A program made the position numbers and the translations under genes. Below are positions 32,652 through 41,600 of a stretch of DNA of 64,000 nt, piece by piece (the stretch's first letter is position 1; each line of letters opens with the position of its first letter). The notes beneath the pieces were generated by a model. It searched no databases. It worked only from the letters and a program-made list of their open reading frames with translations, and had not been told where the DNA came from. The DNA is from Corallococcus coralloides DSM 2259 (GTDB lineage: Bacteria; Myxococcota; Myxococcia; Myxococcales; Myxococcaceae): assembly GCF_000255295.1 (NCBI RefSeq), contig NC_017030.1, forward strand, positions 1,116,001 through 1,180,000, in the 5' to 3' direction.

Positions 32652-33605
32652 TCACCCCGCGGACGGGGCTTCCGGAGGCGCCTTCGCCTCCGGGGCCTCG
32701 TCGCGGTTGGCGAGCGCCGCCGCCGTGAGGATGAGCGCGCCGCCCGCGAGCAGCGACGGCGTGAGCGGCTCCCCCAGGAGCGCCACGCCCAGCGTCACCG
32801 CCACCAGCGTGTCCAGGAGCGCCATCGCGCCCAGCGCCGCCAGCGAGATGCGCGGCAGCAGCCAGTACAGGCACTGGTAGGTGAGCACCGTCCCGCCCAG
32901 CGCCAGGTACAGGAGCGCGCCAATCGCCTTCGGTGTCCAGTGTGTCGGCTGGTTCCACTCGAACACCGCGGACGCGGAGAGCAGCAACACCGCGCTGCTC
33001 AACGTCTGCACCAGCGTCAGCAGGTGCGGCGGCACGTGCGTCATGTGCCGGCGCACCAGCACGTTGGCCACCGCCACCACCGACGCCGCGAACAGCGTCA
33101 TCGCGCAGCCCAGCAGCACCTGCCCGGAGAAGCTGAGTGACACCAGCTCCTGGTGCTGGAGCGCCACCACGCCCGTCAGGCCCAGCGCCGCCGCGAAGAG
33201 CTTGCGCCCGGTGAGCGGCTGGTCCGGGAAGACGAAGCGGCCCACCAGCAGCAGCCACACGGGGAAGGTGGAGAAGAGGAGCGCGGACCAGCTGGAGGGA
33301 ATCCACTGCTGCGCCACGAAGAGCAGCCCGAAGGGCACCGCCAGCTGGAGCACGCCCAGCCCCGCGATGCGCCACCCGGTGCCGCCCCCCAGCGCCGTCC
33401 CGCGCGAGCGCGCGAAGGGCAACAGCGCCACCCCGGCCACGAGCATGCGCGCGCCCACGAAGCGCAGGGGCGGCAGGTCCTCCAGCCCCACCTTCACGGC
33501 GGCCCACGTGGAGCCCCAGAGGAGGAAGCAGGTGGCGTAGGCGAGGGACACCTTCCACCGCGGCGCGGGCTGCGCGGCCGGGGTCACGACGGTCACGGAC
33601 GACAT
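32652..33605 (-). CDS. EamA/DMT-family transporter
   Basis: 317-aa inner-membrane protein with ten hydrophobic helices arranged as two EamA repeats. The first repeat has LLWGSTWAAVKVGLEDLPPL and RMLVAGVALL; the second has YLALGGTVLTYQCLYWLLP and a C-terminal LLGEPLTPSLLAGGALIL, the usual end of drug/metabolite exporters. Substrate cannot be read from sequence; relatives export amino acids or small metabolites. It lies 72 bases after ligD in the same direction and may be read from that transcript, though the two have no obvious functional tie. Confidence 0.9.
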   Translation of the reverse strand: MSSVTVVTPAAQPAPRWKVSLAYATCFLLWGSTWAAVKVGLEDLPPLRFVGARMLVAGVALLPFARSRGTALGGGTGWRIAGLGVLQLAVPFGLLFVAQQWIPSSWSALLFSTFPVWLLLVGRFVFPDQPLTGRKLFAAALGLTGVVALQHQELVSLSFSGQVLLGCAMTLFAASVVAVANVLVRRHMTHVPPHLLTLVQTLSSAVLLLSASAVFEWNQPTHWTPKAIGALLYLALGGTVLTYQCLYWLLPRISLAALGAMALLDTLVAVTLGVALLGEPLTPSLLAGGALILTAAALANRDEAPEAKAPPEAPSAG

Positions 33606-33677
33606 GGCGGCGCCGCACTAGCACGCGCCGCCCCTTCGGGAAACATCCGTTCAGGGCGCGGCGCGTCAGCCGCATGC

Positions 33678-36236
33678 TCACTCGTCTGGCAGCACCTGCT
33701 TCACCCGGAGCACGGGCGCGAACAGGTCCCCCACGGCATCCAGGCGCTTCTTCAGCGTCTTCAGGCGGAAGCGGTGCGGGTCCAGGCGGCTGTTCACCTC
33801 GCTCCATTCGAGCGGCGCGGAGAAGGGCGCGCCCTCCACGGCGCGCAGGGAGTAGGGCGCCACCACCGTCTTGCCGCGCGCGTTCTGGCCCGCGTCGATG
33901 TAGAGCCGCCCGCCGCGCTCGCGGATGGAGCGCTCCGTGGTGGCGATGTCGCCCAGCTCCTCCTCCAGCTCACGCGCCCGCGCGTCCGCGAACGCCTGGG
34001 TGCGCGCGTAGGTGTGGCCCGGCGCCAGGGGCACCAGCACGTGCAGGCCGCGCTTGCCGGAGGTCTTCGGGAAGGACTTGAGCCCCAGCTCGTCCAGGCG
34101 CGCGTGCAGCAGGGTGGCCACCTTCACCACGTCCTTCCAGCCGCCCTCGCCAGGGTCCAGGTCGAACACCACGAAGTCCGGCTGCGCCAGCCGGGGCGCG
34201 TGGGACAGCCACATGTGCAGCGTGAGCGCGGACTGGTTGGCGAGCCACAGGAGCGCGGACGTGTCCTTCACGTTCACGTGGCGCAGCGTCTTGTCCTCGT
34301 GGCGCACGCGCAACGTGGGCATCCACGCGGGGATGCCGGACAGCTCGTGCCGGAAGAAGCCCGGGGCCTGGATGCCCCCGGGCCACTGCTGATGGGCCAG
34401 GGGCCGGTCCGCGAGCACGGGCAATAGCAGCGGCGCTGCCTGCTCGTAGTACGCGAACACGTCCGCCTTCGTCAGGCCGGCTTGGGGGAACAGCACGCGG
34501 TCGCCGTGCGTGAGGACCACCTCCGGCGCGTGCCGGGACTTCCCGCGCGGCGTCTTCACGGCGGGCGCCTTCGCGGTGCGGGCGGCGGCCTGCACCGGCG
34601 CGCGCCGCGAGCCCCGGCGTGCGGCGCCTTCGATGGGGGCGGGGTGTTCGCGCACGACCTCCTGCGGCACCTTGTCGCTGCGCAGGCCCTGGAACACGGG
34701 GTGGCGCAGGCGGCCGTCCTTGGTCCATTCGGTGAAGTTCACCTGGGCCACGTACTTCGGCTTCACCCAGACGGTGTCCGTGTTCGTGGGCGCGTCCACG
34801 GCGGCGGGCTTCTTCACGCGCGTGGCGTCCAGCAGCCAGCGCAGCTCGCGGCGGTCCTTTGACGTGTAGCCCGTGCCCACCTTGCCCACGTCGTGGAAGC
34901 CTTCCTTGCCGCGCACGCCCACGCGCAGCGCGCCAATCTCCGACTTCGCCTTCGCGTTCTTGATGGGCAGGTAGCCCAGGATGACGACCTCCTGGCCCGC
35001 GACCACCTTCAGCTTCAGCCAGTCCCCGGAGCGCGTGCCCGTGTACGGCGAGTCCTTGCGCTTGGCGATGAGCCCCTCCCACCCCTTGCGCCGGGCCTCC
35101 AGCAGGCCCCGCGACAGCGGCAGGTCCACCTTCTCGGAGAGCTGCAGGGGCAGCTGCGCCCCGGCCATCAGCTTCTCCAGCCGCGCGCGGCGCTCCTCGT
35201 AGGGAAGCTCGCGCAGGTCCTCGCCGTCCAGCCACAGCAGATCGAACACCATGAAGCGCTGCTCCGCGCCCTCTTCCGTGTTCTGGAGAATCTGGAAGCG
35301 CGAGCGGCCCTTCGCGTCGAGCGCGACAATCTCTCCGTCCACGACGACGTCCTTCGCGGGCAGCTCCCGCAGCGCGGCGGTGAGCCGGGCGAAGCGGCCC
35401 GACAGGTCGTTGCCCCGGCGGCTCTGGAAGGCGATTTTTCCGTGCGTGAGCGCGCACACGGCGCGGAAGCCGTCGTACTTCACCTCGTAGGCGTGCGTTT
35501 CGTCGTGCACCTCGTCGGACACGGCCAGCCGCGCCAGCATGGGCGGCCACACGCGCTCCAGCAGCTTCTCCGGCGTCGAGGGGAGACGGGCCGGCTTCTT
35601 CGCGGCCTTGCGCACGGGCGCCGCGGGCTTCTTGTTGCGCAGCACGCCGGGCTTGCGAGGCCCTTGCGTCTCCACCTGTCCGCTCTTCACGGACTCGGGG
35701 CGCTCCACGGTGACGTCGTAGCCGGCCTTGGCGTAGTCGTCCTTCGCCTTGAAGAAGAGCCACTGCGCCTTGCCACCGCGCGGACGCGTGCGGATGAGGT
35801 GCCAGCGCCCCTTGAGCTTCGCGCCGTGCAGCACGACCTCCAGGTGCCCGCGCTTCAGCTGCGCCTCGGCGTCGCCGGGAGGCACGACCTCGAAGGTTCC
35901 GGACTCCCAGAGCAGCGAATCCCCGCCGCCGTACTGGTCATCCGGGATGTGGCCCTCGAAGTCCGCGTAGGAGCGCGGGTGGTCCTCCGTCTGGACCGCG
36001 AGCCGCTTCACGGAAGGGTCGTGGCTGGGGCCCTTGGGAATGGCCCAGCTCACCAGCACGCCGCCAATCTCCAGGCGCAGGTCGTAGTGCAGCCGCGTGG
36101 CGTCATGCTTGTGGATGACGAAGACGGGCGCGCTCGACTTCGGGGCCTTCGCGTCCGGCGACGGTTCGGGCGTGAGGTGGAAGTCGCGCTTCGTCCGGTA
36201 GCGGCGCAGCCGCCTCTGGGTGTCGGAGGTCTTCAC
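33678..36236 (-). CDS. ligD: multidomain DNA ligase D
   Basis: 852-aa non-homologous end-joining enzyme with the order phosphoesterase, ligase, polymerase. The 3'-phosphoesterase domain (about 35-165) has HKHDATRLHYDLRLE and the DDQYGGG loop. The ATP-dependent ligase domain carries the nucleotidylated Lys253 in EVKYDGFRAV. The polymerase/primase domain (about 560-852) has the metal-binding FDLDP (Asp692, Asp694) and GKRGLHVLVPL. LigD normally works with Ku, which is not encoded in the window. The start is a GTG whose nearest Shine-Dalgarno-like GGAG is too close, so the exact start is uncertain by a few codons. Confidence 0.96.
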   Translation of the reverse strand: MKTSDTQRRLRRYRTKRDFHLTPEPSPDAKAPKSSAPVFVIHKHDATRLHYDLRLEIGGVLVSWAIPKGPSHDPSVKRLAVQTEDHPRSYADFEGHIPDDQYGGGDSLLWESGTFEVVPPGDAEAQLKRGHLEVVLHGAKLKGRWHLIRTRPRGGKAQWLFFKAKDDYAKAGYDVTVERPESVKSGQVETQGPRKPGVLRNKKPAAPVRKAAKKPARLPSTPEKLLERVWPPMLARLAVSDEVHDETHAYEVKYDGFRAVCALTHGKIAFQSRRGNDLSGRFARLTAALRELPAKDVVVDGEIVALDAKGRSRFQILQNTEEGAEQRFMVFDLLWLDGEDLRELPYEERRARLEKLMAGAQLPLQLSEKVDLPLSRGLLEARRKGWEGLIAKRKDSPYTGTRSGDWLKLKVVAGQEVVILGYLPIKNAKAKSEIGALRVGVRGKEGFHDVGKVGTGYTSKDRRELRWLLDATRVKKPAAVDAPTNTDTVWVKPKYVAQVNFTEWTKDGRLRHPVFQGLRSDKVPQEVVREHPAPIEGAARRGSRRAPVQAAARTAKAPAVKTPRGKSRHAPEVVLTHGDRVLFPQAGLTKADVFAYYEQAAPLLLPVLADRPLAHQQWPGGIQAPGFFRHELSGIPAWMPTLRVRHEDKTLRHVNVKDTSALLWLANQSALTLHMWLSHAPRLAQPDFVVFDLDPGEGGWKDVVKVATLLHARLDELGLKSFPKTSGKRGLHVLVPLAPGHTYARTQAFADARARELEEELGDIATTERSIRERGGRLYIDAGQNARGKTVVAPYSLRAVEGAPFSAPLEWSEVNSRLDPHRFRLKTLKKRLDAVGDLFAPVLRVKQVLPDE

Positions 36237-36488
36237 CCTCCAACGCTCTGCACAGGAGGGCGGGCGCGCAATTCCTCACGTCGGCCGGTGGGCAGGCAGG
36301 AGGGCAGGCGCTCCCCGCGGACCCGGTCCGTGATTTTTCGGCCACAGCCTCCGAAAGGGGCCCAGTCCGTCCGCCCGCCCTGGGGGCGGCAGCGGGAGGG
36401 AGCGGGGGAGGGCGGTTGGAACCGGGAGGAGGAGTCCCCACATTGTTCGGGCCCGAGCACTCGCCGTACCCGGTTGAAGGAGGCACCC

Positions 36489-36977
36489 ATGGCCGACAAG
36501 TCCGAAGTGGCTCGCCTGCACAGCCTGGCCCAGCTCGATGCCGACGCCGTGGGCGCGTATGACGTGGCCATCGCTCGCATCGGGCCCGCCCTGGTGCGCG
36601 AGCGCCTCAACAGCTTCCGCGCGGACCACCTGCGCCACGTGCAGGACCTCAACGCGCTCATCCAGCACTTCGGGGGCGAGCCGGTGACGCTGCGCCCGGA
36701 CCTGAAGGGCTCCGCGATGAAGGGCCTGACGGCCATGACGGGGCTGATGGGGACGGAGGCCACGCTGTGGGCCATGCTCGGCAACGAGGAGCTGTTCGAC
36801 CGGGCCTATGAGCTGGCGCTCCAGTTCGAGTGGACCCCGGAGGTGAAGGTCCTCATCCGGCAGCACCGCGAGGACGAACGGCGCCACGGCACGTGGATCC
36901 GCGACGCGGTGCGCACCCGCCCCTGGGCGGACAGCCGTCTGCCCTTCATGGGCGACCTCGCCGAAATGGGCGCCTGA
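36489..36977 (+). CDS. ferritin-like four-helix protein (DUF2383-type)
   Basis: 162-aa cytosolic protein with a very strong ribosome site (GAAGGAGG, eight bases before the ATG). Four amphipathic helices carry acidic and His residues spaced as in ferritin-like di-iron proteins: QLDADAVGAYDVAI, SFRADHLRHVQDLNALI, EELFDRAYELAL and RQHREDERRHGTWI. This matches the DUF2383/PA2169-type ferritin-like group. A role in iron handling or stress protection is inferred from the fold only. HutF follows 44 bases later. The 250 bases upstream hold only GC-rich non-coding sequence. Confidence 0.8.
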   Translation: MADKSEVARLHSLAQLDADAVGAYDVAIARIGPALVRERLNSFRADHLRHVQDLNALIQHFGGEPVTLRPDLKGSAMKGLTAMTGLMGTEATLWAMLGNEELFDRAYELALQFEWTPEVKVLIRQHREDERRHGTWIRDAVRTRPWADSRLPFMGDLAEMGA

Positions 36978-37021
36978 AGCCGCTACCGCGCGTCGCGGGG
37001 AACTGGCATACGCTGCCGCGC

Positions 37022-38404
37022 GTGAGCGACATCACTGTCTACCAACCCGACTTCCTCTTCACGGAAGGGCGTTTCCACGAAGGCCGTGCGCTGGCGGTGG
37101 GCGCGGATGGCCGGGTCCTCGCCGCGGTGCCTGAAGGCGCGCGCGTGGAGCGGCTCGCGGGGCGGGCGCTGTTGCCGGGGCTCGTCAACGGCCACTCGCA
37201 CGCGTTCCAGCGGCTCATCCGCGGGCGCACCGAATACGTGGCGTCCGCTGGCGGGCAGGACGACTTCTGGTCCTGGCGCGAGGCGATGTACCGCGCCGCG
37301 GAGGCGCTCACGCCAGAGGAGATCCACGTCGCCTCCCGGCAGGTGTTCCTGGAGATGGTGCTCGCGGGCATCACCACGGTGGGCGAGTTCCACTACCTGC
37401 ACCACCAGCCGGACGGGACGCCCTACGCGGACCGCAACGCGCTGGCGCACGCGGTCATCCGCGCGGCCACGGACGTGGGGCTGCGCATCTGCCTGCTGCG
37501 GGTGGGCTACGCGCGCGCGGGCTTCAACGTGCAAGCGAACCCACGCCAGCGCCGCTTCATCGACTCGGACGTGGACACGTTCCTGTCCACCACGGAGGCG
37601 CTGGCCCACGCGACGCGCGGTGACGCGCGGGTGAACGTGGGGTTCGCGCCGCACAGCGTGCGCGCGGTGTCGCGGGACTGGCTGACGCAGGTGGCTCGCG
37701 CCGCGCCCGCCGGCATGCCCATCCACATGCACGTGGCGGAGCAGCCGAAGGAGATTGAGGCGTGCCTCGCGGAGCACGGCCGCCGTCCGGTGGAGCTGGT
37801 GTCGGACGTGGGCCTGCTGGGGCCGCGCTTCACGGCCGTGCACGGCGTGCACCTGACGGAAGAAGAGGTGGCGCTGCTGGGCCGCGCGGAGGCCACGGTG
37901 TGCGCGTGCCCGTCCACGGAGCGCAACCTGGGTGACGGCATCGTGCCGGCGGACGCGCTGGTGAAGGCCGGGGCGCGCGTGAGCTTCGGCTCGGACAGCC
38001 AGACGGTGGTGGATCTGCTGGACGAGGCGCGGCAGCTGGAGCAGCACCTGCGGCTGGTGCGGCTGCGCCGCGCGGTGCTGGACCCGGGGACGGGGACCCT
38101 GGACGGACTGGCGGCGCGGCTCTTCGACATGGCCACGGTGCAGGGCGCGCGAAGCCTGGGGATGGGCACGGGCACGCTGTCGCCGGGGTCGCCCGCGGAC
38201 TTCTTCACGGTGGACGTGAATCACCCGTCGCTGGTGGGCGCGGGAGCGGCGTCGCTCCTTCCGGGCATCGTCTTCGGCGCGGCGGGAGGCGCGGTGCGCG
38301 AGGTGGCCGTGGCGGGCCGGCTCGTGGTCCGGGACGGCCGCCATCCGCTGACGGACGAGAGCGGCAGGGCGTTCCAGCAGCTCGCCCGGCGCCTCTATCC
38401 GTAG
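37022..38404 (+). CDS. hutF: formimidoylglutamate deiminase
   Basis: 460-aa amidohydrolase that converts N-formimidoyl-L-glutamate to N-formyl-L-glutamate and ammonia in the five-step histidine degradation pathway. The metal site is visible: NGHSHAFQR (His58, His60), HMHVAEQPKE (His235, His237), VHGVHLTEEE (His274) and the catalytic Asp325 in FGSDSQ. The size and the HVAEQ and PSTERNLGDGI segments fit HutF rather than guanine deaminase or other relatives. It starts at GTG 37022. None of hutH, hutU, hutI or hutG lies nearby, so the pathway genes are scattered. It may share a transcript with the preceding ferritin-like gene. Confidence 0.9.
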   Translation: MSDITVYQPDFLFTEGRFHEGRALAVGADGRVLAAVPEGARVERLAGRALLPGLVNGHSHAFQRLIRGRTEYVASAGGQDDFWSWREAMYRAAEALTPEEIHVASRQVFLEMVLAGITTVGEFHYLHHQPDGTPYADRNALAHAVIRAATDVGLRICLLRVGYARAGFNVQANPRQRRFIDSDVDTFLSTTEALAHATRGDARVNVGFAPHSVRAVSRDWLTQVARAAPAGMPIHMHVAEQPKEIEACLAEHGRRPVELVSDVGLLGPRFTAVHGVHLTEEEVALLGRAEATVCACPSTERNLGDGIVPADALVKAGARVSFGSDSQTVVDLLDEARQLEQHLRLVRLRRAVLDPGTGTLDGLAARLFDMATVQGARSLGMGTGTLSPGSPADFFTVDVNHPSLVGAGAASLLPGIVFGAAGGAVREVAVAGRLVVRDGRHPLTDESGRAFQQLARRLYP

Positions 38405-38466
38405 AGGCGGGGACCCGTTTCGATATGGGGGCGCCGTCGGCGCGTTGTGGGTGCAGGAGGATGCGG

Positions 38467-39930
38467 ATGCGTTCTGGTATCTGGTTGTCGTTGGTGGTGC
38501 TGATGGGACTGGCCGTGGGGGGCTGTGCCGGGCGGCAGGACCTGGAGACGCCGGACTACGAGGCCATCTACGACATGCCCCTGGAGGAGATGTGGCCGTC
38601 GGTCCGGGAGTACTTCACGGACGCGAACCTGCCCTACCGGGAGGACCGGGGCAGCCTGGTGCTGGAGACCGAGTGGAAGCAGGAGTTCGGCGGCTCCAAG
38701 ATCGCGGGCTACTGGCACCGGTACATGGTCATCGGCAAGCGGGAGACGCCGACGAAGAGCAAGCTGTGGATCATCCGCATCACCAAGTCGGTGAACAAGG
38801 CGCTGGCCCTGCCCGGCAGGCAGCTGGATTGGGGCGCCAGCCGCGGGCTCGGCGGACCTTCCGGTGATGTTGGTTCGGGAGCCCCAGACGATGCGTCCTC
38901 GAGCGTCGCGTACGGTGTCTCCGTGGAGGACGACGCGGACCGGTTCGCCTTCCCGGTGGGAGAGAACGCCTTCTACGTGGACTCGGGGCAGGGGACGCGC
39001 GACCTGACCATGGAGTGGCGGGTCTTCCGGGGCATCATGCCGAAGCTCGCGAAGAAGCAGGCGGTGAGCGCGGAGCAGCAGGTGGCGAAGGCGCCGGGCG
39101 CGAAGGAAGCACCGACGTTCACCGAGTGCGGCCAGTCCATCCTGGGCCTGAAGAAGCTGGCGAAGGCGGGCGGGGTGCTGTTGCTGGGCGAGCTGCACGG
39201 CACGCAGGAGGTGCCGCGCTTCATCGCGCAGTCGGTGTGCCAGCTCGTCACGGCGGGCATGCCGGTGACGGTGGGCCTGGAGCTGCCGGTGGAGAACGAG
39301 GGGCGCATCACCACGTTCCTCCAGAGCCAGGGCGGCGAGGTGGACTGGCTCAAGCTGATGGAGGCCCCGTTCTGGCGCAGCCCGTACCCGGACGGCCGTG
39401 GCAGCGAGGCCGTGGCCAACATGCTGGAGCAGTTGCGTCACCTGCGAGCGCAGGGCCTGGACGTGGCGGTGTTCGTCTACGACCACCCGAAGCTCTCCGG
39501 CCAGCCGCGGGAGGACGCGCTGACGAAGACGGTGCTGGCACAGGTGAAGGCAAAGCCGGAGCGCTTCCACCTGGTGGTGAGCGGCAACGTCCATCCGCGC
39601 ACGGCGAAGGGCCTGCCCTGGGACAAGCAGTACAAGCCCATGGGCTATCTGCTGAAGGACCAGCTCGACGACGTCATGGCCCTGGACATGGCCTACGACA
39701 GCGGCACGGCGTGGATCTGCGCGGCGGATACGCAGGGACGCAAGCTGGACTGCGGTGTGAAGGAGGCGAAGGGGAAGGACAACGGCGACCGCTTCTTCGT
39801 GCACCGGTGGAGCTCGGCCAACAAGGACGGCTACCACGGCGTCTTCTACGTGGGTCACGTGACAGCGTCCGAACCCGCCATCAACAAGGGCCTGGGGAAC
39901 CCGGACGCGGCGCCCGCGTCCGCTCCGTAG
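38467..39930 (+). CDS. GELHG-motif lipoprotein, copy 1
   Basis: 487-aa lipoprotein (signal ending GLAVGGC, Cys20). AGGAGG at 38455-38460 fixes the start at ATG 38467 rather than the adjoining ATG at 38461. Residues 28-120 form a small domain (DYEAIYDMPLEEMWPSVREY) vaguely like BamC/SRPBCC-type folds. After a variable linker (about 125-165) comes a 300-residue domain with LLLGELHGTQEVP (Glu242, His244), VGLELPVENE, VAVFVYDHP and HLVVSGNVHPR. The Glu/His pattern suggests the ChaN/erythromycin-esterase/TIKI superfamily, so a hydrolase or heme-binding role is possible. A second copy follows directly; see the repeat entries. Confidence 0.75.
   Translation: MRSGIWLSLVVLMGLAVGGCAGRQDLETPDYEAIYDMPLEEMWPSVREYFTDANLPYREDRGSLVLETEWKQEFGGSKIAGYWHRYMVIGKRETPTKSKLWIIRITKSVNKALALPGRQLDWGASRGLGGPSGDVGSGAPDDASSSVAYGVSVEDDADRFAFPVGENAFYVDSGQGTRDLTMEWRVFRGIMPKLAKKQAVSAEQQVAKAPGAKEAPTFTECGQSILGLKKLAKAGGVLLLGELHGTQEVPRFIAQSVCQLVTAGMPVTVGLELPVENEGRITTFLQSQGGEVDWLKLMEAPFWRSPYPDGRGSEAVANMLEQLRHLRAQGLDVAVFVYDHPKLSGQPREDALTKTVLAQVKAKPERFHLVVSGNVHPRTAKGLPWDKQYKPMGYLLKDQLDDVMALDMAYDSGTAWICAADTQGRKLDCGVKEAKGKDNGDRFFVHRWSSANKDGYHGVFYVGHVTASEPAINKGLGNPDAAPASAP
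38524..39905 (+). repeat. tandem gene duplication, unit 1
   Basis: From the lipid-anchored Cys codon to near the stop this unit matches 40122-41470. Two blocks (about 38524-38825 and 38955-39880) are almost identical, for example one difference in the first 120 aligned bases from 39001. The stretch between them (about 38830-38950) is unrelated between copies. Confidence 0.9.
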
Positions 39931-40070
39931 TCAGCACCGACGGAAGAAGCACAGGGGCCGTGCGAGTCACCGGAGTTGGTGGCCCGCGCGGCCTCTGGCG
40001 TTTCACGGGACCCGATATGTCCACCCCTCCCGCGGCGTTGTTCAGCGCATCGGAGAAGGAGGCACTGCGG

Positions 40071-41507
40071 ATGCGCTCGATGGTGAAGATGGGATGGCTG
40101 GCGTTGCTCCTGGCGGTGGGTTGCGCCGGACGGCAGGACCTGGAGACGCCGGACTACGAAGCCATCTACGACGTGCCGCTGGAGGAGATGTGGCCGTCGG
40201 TCCGGGAGTACTTCACGGCAGCGAATCTGCCCTACCGGGAGGACCGCGGCAGCCTGGTGCTGGAGACCGAGTGGAAGCAGGAGTTCGGTGGCTCCAAGAT
40301 CGCGGGCTACTGGCACCGGTACATGGTCATCGGCAAGCGGGAGACGCCGACGAAGAGCAAGCTGTGGATCATCCGCATCACCAAGTCGGTGAACAAGGCG
40401 TTGTCCCAGCCGGGCAAGGAGCTGGACTGGGGCATTGCCGCTGCCCGGACCGCTGACTCTGAAGGTAGCGGTTCCTTGAACCTGAGCCCTGAGGACGAGG
40501 CGGCCCGGCTGTCCTTCCCGGTGGGAGAGAACGCCTTCTACATGGAGTCGGGGCAGGGCACGCGCGACCTGACCATGGAGTGGCGGGTCTTCCGGGGCAT
40601 CATGCCGAAGCTCGCGAAGAAGCAGGCGGTGAGCGCGGAGCAGCAGGTGGCGAAGGCGCCGGGCGCGAAGGAGGCACCGACGTTCACCGAGTGCGGCCAG
40701 TCCATCCTGGGCCTGAAGAAGCTGGCGAAGGCGGGCGGGGTGCTGTTGCTGGGCGAGCTGCACGGCACGCAGGAGGTGCCGCGCTTCATCGCGCAGTCGG
40801 TGTGCCAGCTCGTCACGGCGGGCATGCCGGTGACGGTGGGCCTGGAGCTGCCGGTGGAGAACGAGGAGCGCATCACCACGTTCCTCCAGAGCCAGGGCGG
40901 CGAGGTGGACTGGCTCAAGCTGATGGAGGCCCCCTTCTGGCGCAGCCCGTATCCGGACGGCCGTGGCAGCGAAGCGGTGGCGAACATGCTGGAGCAGCTG
41001 CGTCACCTGCGAGCGCAGGGCCTGGACGTGGCGGTGTTCGTCTACGACCACCCGAAGCTCTCCGGCCAGCCGCGGGAGGATGCGCTGACGAAGACGGTGC
41101 TGTCTCAGGTGAAGGCAAAGCCGGAGCGCTTCCACCTGGTGGTGAGCGGCAACGTCCATCCGCGCACGGCGAAGGGCCTGCCCTGGGACAAGCAGTACAA
41201 GCCCATGGGCTATCTGCTGAAGGACCAGCTCGACGACGTCATGGCCCTGGACATGGCCTACGACAGCGGCACGGCGTGGATCTGCGCGGCGGATACGCAG
41301 GGACGCAAGCTGGACTGCGGCGTGAAGGAGGCGAAGGGGAAGGACAACGGCGACCGCTTCTTCATGCACACCTGGAGCTCGGCCAACAAGGACGGCTACC
41401 ACGGCGTCTTCTACGTGGGCCACGTGACGGCCTCCGAGCCCGCCGTCCTCAAGGGCCTGGGGAACCCGAACGCGTCGGCCGCGCCGTCGCCCGCGTCAGG
41501 TCTGTAA
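40071..41507 (+). CDS. GELHG-motif lipoprotein, copy 2
   Basis: 478-aa paralogue of the preceding gene. ATG 40071 has GAAGGAGG eight bases upstream; the signal peptide ends LLLAVGC (Cys18) and differs from copy 1. The BamC-like N-terminal block differs from copy 1 at only a handful of residues, and the C-terminal domain (Glu229 and His231 of GELHG) at fewer than ten before the tail. The linker is entirely different (AARTADSEGSGSLNLSPEDE), and the tail ends in Ala/Ser/Pro. Separate signal peptide, ribosome site and 140-base spacer mean each copy is an intact gene. The same membrane location and catalytic-looking motifs predict the same activity. Confidence 0.75.
   Translation: MRSMVKMGWLALLLAVGCAGRQDLETPDYEAIYDVPLEEMWPSVREYFTAANLPYREDRGSLVLETEWKQEFGGSKIAGYWHRYMVIGKRETPTKSKLWIIRITKSVNKALSQPGKELDWGIAAARTADSEGSGSLNLSPEDEAARLSFPVGENAFYMESGQGTRDLTMEWRVFRGIMPKLAKKQAVSAEQQVAKAPGAKEAPTFTECGQSILGLKKLAKAGGVLLLGELHGTQEVPRFIAQSVCQLVTAGMPVTVGLELPVENEERITTFLQSQGGEVDWLKLMEAPFWRSPYPDGRGSEAVANMLEQLRHLRAQGLDVAVFVYDHPKLSGQPREDALTKTVLSQVKAKPERFHLVVSGNVHPRTAKGLPWDKQYKPMGYLLKDQLDDVMALDMAYDSGTAWICAADTQGRKLDCGVKEAKGKDNGDRFFMHTWSSANKDGYHGVFYVGHVTASEPAVLKGLGNPNASAAPSPASGL
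40122..41470 (+). repeat. tandem gene duplication, unit 2
   Basis: Second unit of the direct duplication, about 1.6 kb downstream of the first. It keeps the same block structure: conserved from the Cys codon, a divergent linker at about 40430-40520, then near identity to the end of the enzyme-like domain. Confidence 0.9.
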
Positions 41508-41523
41508 CCCACGGTGGCCCCGC

Positions 41524-41556
41524 GCGACGCTGGGGATACGGCCCCACTGGCGTCGC
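41524..41556 (+). terminator. bulged hairpin after copy 2
   Basis: GCGACGC-TGGGG (41524-41535) pairs with CCCCA and GCGTCGC (41542-41546 and 41550-41556), with a 3-base bulge CTG and a 6-base loop. It lies 16 bases after the stop codon and 44 bases before the argE start. No T-run is present. Confidence 0.45.
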
Positions 41557-41600
41557 GGCGCGGGCGGTGGCATGGAGGTGGCCTGACTGGAGGCCGTCCC

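Noticed and set aside
33606..33677. GC-rich inverted repeat between ligD and the EamA gene as a terminator
   Set aside because: The two arms pair only with a two-base insertion and a 20-base loop; too weak to call.
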